Assembly: GCF_949628265.1 (NCBI RefSeq)
Contig: NC_088788.1
Span: 36,460,959 to 36,524,958, forward strand
From: Cloeon dipterum
Taxonomy: Eukaryota > Arthropoda > Insecta > Ephemeroptera > Baetidae
DNA length: 64,000 nucleotides
Direction: 5' to 3'
In this document: positions 52,386-64,000 of the stretch, in pieces
How positions within the stretch are numbered: the stretch's first letter is position 1
Layout: each line of letters opens with the position of its first letter
Notes under the pieces: model-generated
The model's input: only the letters and a program-made list of their open reading frames with translations
Databases searched by the model: none
Told to the model about the DNA's origin: nothing
Program-made: the position numbers and the translations under genes

Positions 52386-53871
52386 AAATTTTCCTTGCAC
52401 TTGCCTTGATTTTTACCAGCCAAATACCTAGGTGGATTTAAGGGTTTGGGTATCATGATTTGGTCTCAACCGTGTTGCACAGCCCTTCGCCTACTGCATG
52501 GCCGACCCACTAACACTCAGCAGGAATGGGCGGACTGCACTCCCGAAAATTACACCGAGTGCGTGTTATGCGGTGAGGGCAAGAGGAGGCTGCTGCCCGG
52601 AAATCTGACGTTGTTGAAATTACAACTTTCGCCTGCGCTCCGCGCAAGTTCCTTGTTTTAAATTAAATTAGAAACTTGAGGTTGACGTTGCGCAAGAGCA
52701 TCTAGCGAGAATTCAGGTATATTTTCTAGCAGCTTTTCACGTTTCGCACCAATGGCAGAAAGTTGCTCCGGCTAAAATTCAAGTATTAAAATTTCTTTTC
52801 ACTGCTTACTCAGTGAAAAAATAAGAAGTTCTACCGTGCTCTCTCTCGCGTGAAATCTGTTTAATAATTTGAGCAAACTTGGACCGTGCATAGGCAAGTT
52901 TGCTCACTCGCTCGCAATGCACACATCCAGAAATTCGAGTTGGGATTCAGAATTAGGGAGAGGAAGGAAAAGTCTCTCTGGTTAAAGGGCAATTCCAGCA
53001 GGGTTCATTTTGCGACCTCGCACGAGGCTGGCGCGCGAAATAAAAGCAGTTTCATCAACCGGGGAGACGCCACGCCGCACACACGTCTTTGCCAGATTAC
53101 GAGAGAGACTTGTTTATTGCTCTCTGTTATTTAGTTTTTTAACACTGTCGGAGAGTTCTTTACTGCTCCCTTGTTTGCACCTGAGCGAGGAAACTTTTAG
53201 CCGTCTGCCCCGGAGTATATTTGTCCCTCGCCGAGTCCGAGGTGTGATTCTGCGAAACGAGAAGCGGCAAAGCGGCTGAACCCACGATCCGCTTTTCTCC
53301 GAACTGGTTACCCGCTCCTTTTCCTGCTGGAGTGCATTTTGTGGTTTCGGATCGGCTCTCGATCAATTTGATTGAAATTCCAGGAAAGAAGGCTGATTCG
53401 TCGCAAAAATGTATTTTGAACAACGTGCGCGTGAAGCTATTAAATATTTCACTTGCGACGTGGTGGGCGAGCATTTCCAAAGCGAGTGGCGCGCGATTAT
53501 CCTTTTCAGAGAGAACAAAACGGAGTCTTGTGTGAATAATTCAGGCACCTTGTTCAGAGACTGTGCAAAATATGTTCCGGCGGCGAATTTCAAGCCCGCG
53601 CACCGAATCCGCTTTTTGCCCACTCTTTGTGTGGGCCAAAATTCGCAAGAAAGAGTGTGTGGCTAAAAGCCGGCGGCGAGGATTGCTGTTTAATTAAACA
53701 AGCGTCCAGCAGTGAGCGCGCACTTGTGGCCGAAGTTGCGCTGTTTGGCCAGCGGTGGAGGCACAGAGAGCGGAGCGAATGCAAAGTGCACTGCTGCATT
53801 GTGGACACACAACACACCAATTTCCAGCACAAAGCGCACCCATGAGCCTTCACTCGGGGCTCTACGTACTC

Positions 53872-53900
53872 CCTCCCTTTCTCTCTCTCTATCTCTCTCT

Positions 53901-53936
<36 letters not shown>
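53872..53936. repeat. Compound (CT)n-(AC)n microsatellite
   Basis: An interrupted CT-rich tract runs into a perfect AC array from 53903. Confidence 0.95.
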
Positions 53937-53938
<2 letters not shown>

Positions 53939-54937
53939 CACACAGAGAATTTGTGCTTGTTAGGCGAGCGACCATTGTGTTCAAAAGAAGCCAGCCAGCT
54001 GCTGTCGGGCAAAGGAGGTCGCTTAAAAATTCATCTCACCGTGAATTTCTGTCAAAGGCACACCCAGACGAATAATAATAACGCACGCGCGCACCCCGTG
54101 ATGTTTCGACAACAATGTGAATTTATGGCACATCTTTCTCGGCCCTTTTTTTATCTGTCTCCACGGGGTAATAGCACGTGAACAACGCCTCTCTTTTGAT
54201 ATATCGCCGGTCAACGCCGCTGCTCTCTTTGTGAAATATCGGCAAGCCCACGCTCGTCATGACTATTATTCACGCGCTCCCATCGCCTTTTTCAACCTTC
54301 TTCAGACGTCGCCACGTGTTCTGGACACTTTGATGGGAAAAAATCTCTTATGATTTTCCTCGTGGAATATATAATGTATATTTAATGCTCTTTTGATTGG
54401 TCTAGTGGTGTTTGTTTTGTGAGAAGAAGCAATGTTAGAGGGAAAATTTAATATTCATTGGATTCGACGTTCGACTCGTGTTTGCATGTTGACTTGAGGC
54501 CAAATTTACGGTCACCGTCTGTTGATTGCAACTGGGACAAACCAATTATTTGTCGTGGCGCAGCTAAATCACATCATTTGCACCTGCAGTCCGACTTTTC
54601 CGGAATTTATATTCCGCGGCACCGACCGACACGTCCAGCGGTGAAAAATGCATCGGGCCTTTTTTACAATTAGTGCCGAAGTGAAATTGTAACAAAGCGG
54701 CTGACAGATGATAGAAATGTCTGTTGCGCTTTGCGCGAAAGGCTGACCTGCTATCGGCAAGCCGCCTTTTTGCGCCATAAACAGAGGAGGCCGTGTCCCC
54801 AGGCGGATATTAGTTCTTTATGCGAGCCGGCATTCATAAAAAACGACACATATCCAACTTTTATGAGACTCGCGCCTGGTCATTCAGGTCACATTAATCA
54901 AAAATCACATAAAGAAAGAGCCGAGATGGAATTAAAC

Positions 54938-54941
<4 letters not shown>

Positions 54942-54979
<38 letters not shown>
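54942..54979. repeat. (CA)19 microsatellite
   Basis: A perfect 38-base CA array. Confidence 0.98.
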
Positions 54980-54981
<2 letters not shown>

Positions 54982-57254
54982 GCTTTATGACGGTCGTTCG
55001 TCGTTTTCCGATTATATGGTCAGTGGCTTCATCAGCTTGCCAGATTTGGCGCAAACGTAAATCTGAAGGACTTGATTTCCGCTTTTTCATCGCCATGCTC
55101 TGCCCCAGTTTGTGCTTACCGATGCCAACAACGAATACACGTGAGTTTACGGATTTTTTGTGATTAAAAAAAACCCTTTCAGCTATCGATCACCCACTCG
55201 GTTTGCGGATCTGAATTAAAAATTGTTCACGGCTTACTGGTTTTACGCGCGGTTTACACGCAAAAGTGGAATGAAATTGGACAACACAAGCGAAGCGTGC
55301 TGGTTACCGGTCAGCAAATGAATAAAAATTGAAACAAAACAAGCGCAGCGGCTGTTGACAGCAAACACACCTTTGTGAAAGCACGATTTCACCGTATTTT
55401 CAGGGCTCAATTTTATTCGAATGCTGCTCCCTTCGACTCATTTCCGAAAAAGCCCATCTTGGGGTATAAACGAGCTGGAAAATTGGACGGAAAGGGGAAA
55501 AAGCGCGTTTTGAATTACGAGTTTTTAACGATGGCAAGAACAGCTTTATCCTTTGCCTGGTTCGGTTGGAAAGCGAAAATTGCAGAGGCTCATTAGTGGC
55601 CAGTCGGCACAGAAGCTTAATTTTTTTGCTTTGCGCGTCGAACCGGCAAAAACGATTGAGGCAGCACCTCTGTCGATTGTGTACGACCTGGCCTCTCTTT
55701 TTGGCCGTGTCTGTCCTATCGATTGATGCTTGATTCCCGCCCAGGGAACAGCGTCACCTTTATTAGTTTTGCTGTCTGCGCGGCGTTTATTTACCTTCGT
55801 TGCTCACCACACGGAGAGATTAAAATCAATTATTTTCGGTGAAATTAAAATTGGCAAATTGCCGCGAGATTCGGAGCAATTAATTTAAAATGTGGCGCGC
55901 AGAAACTTTGTTTTGCCGTCGCAATATTGAATTAGTCAAGGCACGAGCGTTGTTTTGTTTTCCACGCGAAAGCAGACTGCGCAAACCGAAGTGGCGAATT
56001 ACAGCTGAAACGCTGGCTGTTGTGCCCCACATTCCGCATCGTGTCATTGTTAAAGCCAGCGGCTGCGAACGAGCGGTAGACCGAATTTCTGCATTCCCCT
56101 GTGTGTGAGGGCCGCTCGTTCCCGCACGCCCATTTGATTGCAAATATTTGATCTAATTTTGCTCGTTTGTTTTCGGCTCGGATTGTTCCAATTAGAGCTG
56201 AAATTAATTTGTTGGCCAGCACCACAAATACAAGTTCTGAAATTCTGAAACGCTCGTTCCTTTGGATGATTTACAGCCTCGCAAATCACTCTGTGACCGA
56301 ACGTCGCCCCATATTTCCAGTTGATATCTGAAAGGAGTGAGAAGCCTGAAAAAAATCCAATTTTGTGAAACCGCGCGCGTTTGATAAAACTCGCTGGCCT
56401 CTTTTCCTCTGGCAAATTTATTTTCCGGTCTTGCGTGGCGTATAACTCAGTCAGTCGGCCGGCCGATAAAGCGCGGGCAAAAGGCAAATAGACACACAAA
56501 TCGCGAGAAACATCCAGCCGGGGCCGATCTTTGGCAGAGGCGCCTGCATTTGGATTGTTTTCCATTAGCGCCAACAGAGGGAGAGTGAGAGAGAGAGAGA
56601 GCTGAATAATGAGCAGTATAGGCCAAATGAATGGCTGCGTGCACCTTTTGTGCGGACCGCACGCCCTGCGGGAGCCGGAGCTTGTTGCAAAAATAAACTT
56701 TTTGCAGTCGGGCCGAGCCTTTTTGATGATGCTTACGAAACGCACCGCCAAGCGCCTTGGGGAAATTTCCAGGCCTGTTTTTGATCATCCAAAAGCACTT
56801 TGAGAGCGCGCGCGTTTATTGCTTGCTTGCTTTTCGTTCAGTTCTCTTTCCTTTGTTTAGTTAACACTCACGGCACTTGATCTAACTGCGGCTTCTTTTT
56901 AATTCTCATTTCAATGGCATCCATTTTCGCTTTCCGGCGTGAGTGATACTTTAATTAAAGTGGCTGCGTGTCTCGCATTTTTTGTTTTGTGAAACAAGTG
57001 AGAATGCTGAGAGGACTGCTATTTCGCACTCGACGTGCATTTCGGCGTTGAGAGCGCAGATGTTCGCGCTGAAGGACCTTTTTATCTCGCCTCTGACACT
57101 GAAAGGGAAAATGTGTTCAACCAAGTGTTGGGGGAAAACGCTAAACTCTTTCAATAATAAATGCTCTTTCGATTTCCATGATTCATTCATCCGCTTTGCA
57201 AGTGTGCAAGAGTGGGTGAAAACTACGGTTGATTTTAAAATATTGGAAATGAGC

Positions 57255-57420
57255 TTGACAGTCGCCCCAAAATTTCTGAGTGCAATTCTTTTTATTTTTT
57301 TAAAAATTCGGGTTGTAACCATCAGAATTGCAAAAACTACCCACCGTTAGACGTGTATTGATCTCCCCTGACCAGCTGAAGGTTTTCGGGGGGTGATTGC
57401 CCCCACCCCTTACAACCGCC
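57255..57420. repeat. Repeat family B, fragment 8
   Basis: The reverse complement of AACCATCAGAATTGCAAAAA, CCACCGTTAGACGTGT and CTCCCCTGACCAGCTGAAGG matches the left arm of the copy at 8.8 kb nearly base for base. This shows that the two arms of the family are inverted repeats. Confidence 0.65.
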
Positions 57421-58653
57421 TGCGAGAATTGCTTGACCTCATGTCAATTTTGTCCTCCGACCCAGTTTTTTGGGATTTCAAAATACTTTCCTTTAAAATT
57501 GAGCCAAAGTGCTGGTTCGAAATTTGTTGTCAGAAGAGGAGAATGTATGCACTAAATTGTATCTTGCTCCAAAAGAAACAGCCAAATATTTGTTCGTCAG
57601 CAATCAGAAGTGTGTGCCTCTCTGCGCCACTTTGCACTGCTCTCGCTATTCTAAACAGTAGTGGCACAAAGGGCTTGTGTCACTCGCTTTCCGAAGTTTA
57701 ATTATGTCCCTCTCGGTAAATTAGATTTTAGCAGGGAGGCTGTTGAACCGTGCCGGAGAGAGGTCGTGCTTTCGCTATTAATTCTGTGCGCGATAATTAA
57801 TCTCAGACTGGCAAAGGAAGCCATATTGTAAATCTCTCTCGAAACGCTTCAAAGGTAACCCGATCCCTAATGCAAACGGGTAAGGTGATTAAAAGGGAGC
57901 ATCGCATACACGAGAATTTGTGACACACTCGGCAAATCCGTAGAATTTCTCTCCGGAGAGAATTTTTCGCAGTCTCTGGGCGCGTCTGCCGGCCTCGATC
58001 TTATTTCCCGCCTCTGCCGGCCGAGTCTGCCGAGCGGGCGGCAGTGCGGCGATAAATTATTACTTATTCACTTTTAGCCTGCTTCCGGGCCCTCGAGGCA
58101 CGACCGCTTTATTTTATTTATTTACCGTGCCCTTATGGCGGAGAATTTGCGCAGGACGAGGGTCGCGCGCGCGCGAGCAAGCGGCAGCCGCAAGACGCGC
58201 ACCGACGGATGTGCTGGCGGATAATTTGCGACTTCTGTCAACGCCGGAACGCCCGAGCACGTAGGCAACCAGCCGCGTGACCCTACATCTCATTTGCCCT
58301 TCGATATTACACGCCATTCTGTGGGTTTGGGCCCACACATCGCCGCCGCCTCCGCCTCCGCCGCCGCCAAGAACGCCTGCTGGTCGAATTACTGACGAGA
58401 CACACTCTCCCGACAAGACAAGATAATGACTATATGCAGCTCTAAAATGCGTGTCTTCCACGGATAATTGATATTAAGAGATTGTAGGGATTATGTAAGG
58501 AAAATTTTTGCTTTGCGCCAGCCAAAGCTTGCCACAAGTTAGCTTTTTTAAGCACAGATTTTATGAAAAGTAATATTTTTTGCTTCGTGGATTTTTCGTG
58601 TAGTTAAGAAATTTAATTTTCAGAGGTTTAAATAACAAAATTGCCCTTATTTT

Positions 58654-59037
58654 TTAAGATCGTCTTTGACGCAGTTTCTGAGCACCCCAATCGATTCTTC
58701 AGGGTCGAATTAGTTAAAGTGGATATTTTTTCCGACTAAAACGTCCACCGCGCCGTGCAAACAATATGAAACCTATTTGCGAGAAGGGTGCATGCGCCAG
58801 TGCTGGTTTGACCTCTTGCAGAGAGACCGCCTGTACAAAATGACTTATTTGTCAGATCCAGCCAGCTCTGACGCGTGCGCAGTTCTCGCATATTCATATT
58901 GTTTTGGCGGTAAAAAGTTCTACTTGTGCTACGCACGTCGCGCTGCACTTTTTGGTCGGAAAAATATCAATTTTACCTAATGCGACCCTCAAGAATCGAT
59001 TGGTGTGCTCAGAAACTTCGTCAAAGATGGTCTTTAA
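58654..59037. mobile_element. MITE family A copy 7
   Basis: Starts TTAAGATCGTCTTTGACG and ends GATGGTCTTTAA. The left arm lacks part of the GTAGCACAAG-CCGCCAAAA block that the right arm keeps, so the palindrome is asymmetric. Confidence 0.9.
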
Positions 59038-60214
59038 TTGATATTTTTTTTTCGAAAAAGTCCTAAAACGTATACCTTCATATATAATTTCTTCAACATT
59101 TTAAACCCAATTTTCTGATAAACAGGTTAAAATATTATTTTCCATTTGGTTTGAATACGTAAAATAGAGACCAATTATTATATTTTTACATTTATTCCCA
59201 TTCAAACTTCACAGTCTTTGTTGTTTGCCCACATTCAAGCTGATTATAATTTCCATTGAGCTTTTGAAAATGTGATTACTGCAAAACTCACACAACAAAG
59301 AACCCTTTATTCACAAAAGCCTTTTTTCCGCGAAACAAGTAACATGAAAATAGCTTTAATGTTAATTTGCAAAGGTCATGAGGTAATGCGATGAATGAGG
59401 AGCTTAATTTGAAGCAAATTAGAACGTGCTGTCGGTGCTGTGCCGATTCAGCAAAGACACGGTCCTGCTTCTTGCGGGCGTCACGAAGCAGGCAGGCAGG
59501 TTCGTTACTTGTTATTACTTAACCGCTCCCCAGGTGGGCGTGTGTTTGCGGCTGCAGATCCGTTTCGAGGGCCAAGTCAGATATTCAGCGTGTTTGCGCT
59601 GTTACCGCGACCGCTTGCCTTTGTCGGCGGCGGGGTCGCTCGGGCGAAATGCGAGCACGTGCCATTTAGACCAAACAATATCCCGACCAAATTAATGGTC
59701 GTACTTCACTTGAACGACCACGACCGGGCAATTCGCCGTGAAATTCGTCCCAAATTTCGCCAGCCGTGCGCATCCGGTCTCGCTGTAAATCCGCCAGCCG
59801 ACAGATTGCTATTAGACAAAGAGAGCAGAGCGGTCAGTCACGAGTAGCACGCAGTTTGAATCGGCCACATTGCCACATTACGTTAATGAGTTTGTTTGTC
59901 ATTCAATTTTTGCAGGATAACGCTTTCGTGGAACTCCCTCCCCACAAAGCTTCAATTTATTTTTAATATCAGTTTGGATGCCTGAAAATGAATAAAAAAA
60001 TTTGAATACACGTACGAATAAAAAACTTGCAGTGATATGAAATTGAAAGATATTAAATTTTCCCCGCTATCACCGGGCTCTGGTTGTTTTTCCAATCTAA
60101 AAACAAAAACAAAGCCTAAATTTACAAACCTGTAGCAATTAATGAAACAAGTTAAAAATTCGTCAAATTTGATTAAGAAGAGTAGAAAAACGGCAGTTTT
60201 TGCACCTACAATCT

Positions 60215-60690
60215 AGGGGTGAGATTGAGGGATGATTGATTAGATTTAGTGTATTTGATTCTGAATTGTTTGAATGGGTTTATTGCTTCCAACCTGCAAA
60301 AATGAATTTTTAACAGTTTAGATGGGGTGTAAAAGGGGCTTAAGGGGTTTTTACAACTTTGGCTAAATAGCGGAGGTCATAGCGAGTCGTACGGTGTCCG
60401 GATTTTGCAAATCTGATAATTAGAAGACGAGATTTGGAGAAAAACGCAGTTTTCTTATATAAAATCATAATCACAAAACAGGGTGTCAACTAATTCTCGA
60501 GTTCTAAGAGTAAAATTTACAAAAACTGTATACCACTTTACTTGTACTCACATCCCATGATGAACTGAAGTGGTTCCACGGTGATTGACACTCAACTCTG
60601 TTATACAGTGAGGTGCAAAGTGCAAACAATAAAAATTGTTAAAAAATTGTTTTTTAGGGTGCAAAAAGAGGGTTGAAAGGTTAGCACCCT
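60215..60690. repeat. Repeat family B, copy 9, with both arms present
   Basis: The left arm reads through GGCTAAATAGCGGAGGTCAT, CGAGTCGTACGGTGTCCGGA and TTAGAAGACGAGATTTGGAG. The right arm reads back through TTCTCGAGTTCTAAGAG, AAAAACTGTATACCACTTTA and TGATGAACTGAAG. This is the most complete foldback copy in the window. Confidence 0.65.
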
Positions 60691-62742
60691 TAGACTGAAC
60701 ACCATCCGAGTATTTACAAATGAATGTGCCAGTCAAATAAACTGCAAAATTGCCGGACCCCAGGCCACAACTTTGTTTCTTTCAGATATTCTGGCTTATT
60801 TATAATTTTTTTGAGGTGGTACAGGAGATTTGGCATCAGATTCAGATGTCAGCCTGCCTACCTTTCATCTCATTTCCTTGTGGAAGTCTTTCCAATTTAA
60901 CTTGGAAGGAGGCAAAGTTGCGCCGGCTTATGCAACACGTGTGTCGAAGAGGTCGAGCCGGTTGCATAGCTCGCTCTCGGCGGCAGGCGTTAAATGAAGG
61001 CAAGCCAAGACGGGGGCTGTCGGTGGCGGCCGTGATGGATGATTGGCGGGCATCGGGGCGAATTCGTTTATGCCACCTTTTTGCAGCGCCGCCGCGCGCT
61101 TTTTATTGCGCATTTTGCCGTTTTAAAGCAAGATTGATTAGCTCTGTTGATGAAAACGAGAACGGCAGGGTGCGGTTTGCACGTTCTCTCACGCGTAATT
61201 TGAATTTATACTGGCGCTATTCCGTCCGCGTCGGGGAATAATTAAACATTTCCCTATCTACGGGCCGGGTTAGGTTATCTGCGCGCCGTTTTTGGCGAAA
61301 CAAAGTTGCTTGGGCGCGCGCGCGTGCCATTAACAAACTTTTGCATTACTTGCCTCTTCAGAGAGCAGGGTCTCGTGGTGCGGATATAATTTTCATTTTA
61401 TCTCCACCACCGAAATGATTTACAGTGTTTGCCGACACGTTAATGGCCGCGAAATCGAGAATTTTGAGTGAGTGCAGAGATATTTTGAGCGACTCTATTA
61501 TGTACACTATACACAGACTTGTTGCGAGCTGGGTGAAAATTATGATGCCTCGTCTTTTTCACCGCCTGCGGGCTTGACGCGAGTGGATAATATCGCAATT
61601 CGTCTTAAATATCAGCGGCGGTCGGCAACACGCTATTGGCGGCCGAGGTCATGACACAGCTCAGAGACGCTCCGGCAACGATTTATCTTTTCAATTTATA
61701 TGCATATTACAATATTGCTTTTGTTCGTTTCAAGAATGAACTCAGTTCCATTACGGCTCCGGGCGAAATTTTGCCGCAGCATAAATCGCAAATCCAGCTT
61801 TTTCACTCTCTTTCTTTTCTCTCTCTCCTCGCTGCTTGCCATAAATGTGGTCTGACGTATTGATTTTTCGGCGTTCAATCACCCTCGATGGGATTTTCTT
61901 TCCAGAACAATGAAACGAAAATCTAAAAGAAAAATAATTCTTCAGCAGGAAGAATTGTGCCCAAGACCAAGATGCTTTTAATCAATTCTAGACACGGGTT
62001 TAAATTGTGACACCAAATATTTTCATTTTAACTCTAGGTCTTCTTGTAGCATGGGTTTCCGCATTTTTCCGTACTAGCTGCTGAAAAATCTACCGCAGGG
62101 AATTGCCGCACTGGAGCAAAGGTTAAAACGCTTTGAAAGAGCAGCCACGTATAATTTTTCTAATTAAAGGGCAAAGGAGCGTTTAAGGCGCACAAAGGGT
62201 CTTTGAAACGACTTTTCAGCCGAAGAAAAATATATCGGCCCTTGCTTTCTTGTGCACACAACAAAAGCTGCTTTTGCCTCCACCGCACGAACCCACACAA
62301 CACATGCAATATCTTTTCCTTCTGTGGCAGCAGCCAGTGCTTTGCTTTAAATATATTTGCCACTTCATCCAGTGCTCTATACTTTTCTGCTTAATATTCA
62401 TCCTAGTTTTCCGCTGCTGCGACTGGCAGCGAGCGCGAGCAGCCTCCTTTCCTCTCTTTTCTTTGGAATTATCGGAATTATTGATGCCGACTGAGTTGCG
62501 CGCGACAGTTTATATTGGTTCACGGCATAAAGCTAATAATACTGTTCAGTGCAAACTTTCCTCCTCGCGACGACGTTTCTATCGCACAAAATTAAATATT
62601 GATTGGCACATTTCCATCTGACACGGCTTCTCGGCGGAAAAGCAAAATCTGAAGGCCCGAATTTCTGTGGGCCCTGAGCATGCATACATGCATGAGAAAC
62701 AAAACGGCGGGCTCGAGAACGAGGAGGCAATCTCTTCCTCGT

Positions 62743-62775
62743 GGGAGGTCGGGGGCGGGGTGCGGGGGACGGGGG
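62743..62775 (+). other. G-quadruplex-forming tract
   Basis: G-runs GGG, GGGGG, GGGG, GGGGG and GGGGG separated by 1-5 bases fit the quadruplex pattern. The stretch is embedded in GC-rich sequence with no supported gene. Confidence 0.55.
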
Positions 62776-63519
62776 TTGCTTCCTCTCTTTCGTTGGCACC
62801 GTGCCCCGGCGCGTGTCACCGGTGCATTTCTATCCATCTATTCCGCTGCCTGCCAATAAATAAAGGCACACGTCAATCGATTTCAATATTCCAGCGAATG
62901 AGACGTGGCGTCGAGAGAGAATCATCGCACCGCGCGGTCGCTCCTCATTTTCCGGATTCCTCTAGTGGCGGTCGCAAAACTCGGTTTGCGTTTTAGCGAA
63001 AGGACAAAACCACTTATCCGGCCAGCACTCTCGAAATACTCCGCCGGGATCGCATTTATGCTCTGCGTGTTGTTTGCCTTGCCTACGCGTCCTTCGGCCT
63101 TGTCTTTGTTTTCACAGCCGACTGCTTTTCATTCGCTACCTCTTGTCCTATTCAACAGGGGAATCTGACGCATATTAATACGAAATTTGCAAAGCACAAG
63201 AGCGCGTGCTTGGTTCTCAATTGCGATTGAGTGAGCTGGCGTTTGTGTGGGACAGATATGTTATCTCTAATTGAGATCCACTCATGAACGGATGTGTTTG
63301 ACGCTGTTATTTAACCTTTTGTTCTTTTACACGTAAATCACTACGGTGTATTTAATTTACAACATCTTATTTCTTGATTTTATTGAAGCAAATTCTAGGC
63401 TATATTCCCCTTAATATTTGAAGATCATAAATTGTCGTCATTTTGAGCTTTGATATTTTTATCCAGTTTATCCTTGACATGATCACAAGATGATACAAAT
63501 TGCAAAAATAAACGTATAG

Positions 63520-63735
63520 CAGTGGGGGAACCGATCAGAGGTGTTGGCCCATTTGAAGTAGGGAGAAAAGCGGAGAATGTGCGTTGTTTGCCTCTGTCGC
63601 TGCGAGTGGAGGGGGTAAGAGAGCGTGTTCTTTCGCCCACTCGCTCCCCTTCTCTGTCCGCTTAACTGAACGACTGGGGAGGGGACATCAAATTCACGGA
63701 GAAAATAATTTGGCCGTCTGGATTTCCCGACCCTA
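63520..63735 (+). repeat. Repeat family C, copy 5
   Basis: Contains AGTGGGGGAACCGATCAGAG, GAAAAGCGGAGAATGTGC, CTCTGTCGCTGCGAGTGGAG, GAGAGCGTGTTCTTTCGC, CCACTCGCTCC and GGGGAGGGGACATCAAATTC. GCGAGTGG and CCACTCGC can form a stem with the CTTTCG region in the loop. Confidence 0.65.
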
Positions 63736-64000
63736 TAGGAGTAGGATTTTTGCGCAACTCTTCAACTAGACAATTAATTTATAAGGAGTAAGATGCAGGA
63801 GCTCTTGAGCTGAAAAATAAATGATCAACTGTAACTTTCCAATATTGGCTCGGAAAAAGTTTCCATTTTCTTTTAATGGCGGATGCAGTTCAGTCCTCTT
63901 ATTCCCTCTGCAAACAAGGCAGAACAATACCTGCTTACTCTAATGACGTTTCCATGCAATTCCTTTTAGAACTATATGTACACAACGGTGGTGCTGTCTG

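Larger units (their letters stand above)
47999..57254. other. Long non-coding stretch
   Basis: About 9 kb without a supportable exon. It contains family C and D copies, two AC-type microsatellites and one G-rich tract, each listed separately. Many open frames reach 60-230 codons on both strands, but none shows a domain, a plausible exon boundary pair or a codon pattern like the real genes at 9-26 kb. Confidence 0.5.
59038..63519. other. Non-coding stretch at the right end
   Basis: Apart from the family B copy at 60.2-60.7 kb and the G-rich tract at 62.75 kb, there is no supported gene. GC-rich patches at 59.4-59.8 and 62.4-62.9 kb have open frames without recognisable domains. Confidence 0.5.

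Noticed and set aside
53903-54979. Repeated arrays considered as CRISPR-like
   Set aside because: They are simple AC and CT microsatellites without spacers, in a eukaryotic context.
56050-56751. Minus-strand frame of 233 codons
   Set aside because: No recognisable domain, an atypical composition and no splice or promoter support. Its length is compatible with chance in GC-rich sequence.

Overview
The window is animal nuclear DNA, most probably from an insect or another arthropod. The evidence is spliced genes with short GT-AG introns, a gut-type GH13 maltase, a rhodopsin-class receptor, an intact mariner-type transposon, many palindromic non-autonomous elements and long (GA)n, (CT)n and (CA)n arrays. 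Nothing looks bacterial: there are no operons and no CRISPR. The species cannot be fixed from the sequence alone.

All convincing coding sequence lies between about 9.4 and 25.8 kb. From left to right it holds five genes. (1) A plus-strand class A GPCR has three coding exons (458 aa). (2) A minus-strand SAYSD1 orthologue has two exons (183 aa). (3) A minus-strand secreted alpha-glucosidase has nine exons (567 aa), with its TATA box, upstream GATA motifs and polyadenylation signal visible. (4) A complete 1.3-kb mariner-like element carries TA target duplications, 27-bp terminal inverted repeats and an uninterrupted DD37D transposase. (5) A minus-strand two-exon gene of unknown family (240 aa) ends in a two-helix membrane hairpin. 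The genes do not form an obvious pathway. The maltase and the unknown gene both have GATA motifs close upstream, which would fit gut expression, but that is inference.

The flanks (1-9.4 kb and 26-64 kb) look non-coding. They hold at least three dispersed repeat families that I define here by comparing copies within the window. Family A is a palindromic MITE of about 340-405 bp bounded by TTAA (seven copies). Family B is a diverged foldback-like element with a conserved GAACCCGAGATTTGG core (nine copies). Family C is a 150-250 bp element whose core can fold into a hairpin (five copies). Smaller items are a two-copy repeat with a possible tRNA-like head, a cluster of tandem dyads at 38.57-38.72 kb, G-quadruplex-type tracts, and a CpG-rich candidate promoter with an ATG-free first exon near 32.1-32.3 kb. 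That exon could be the start of a plus-strand gene whose coding part lies outside the window.

No wholly new molecular system is evident. The best candidates for follow-up are the intact DD37D transposon, the TTAA palindromic MITE family that carries NRF1-like GCGCATGCG motifs, the orphan membrane-hairpin gene, and the duplicated 3' flank of SAYSD1.
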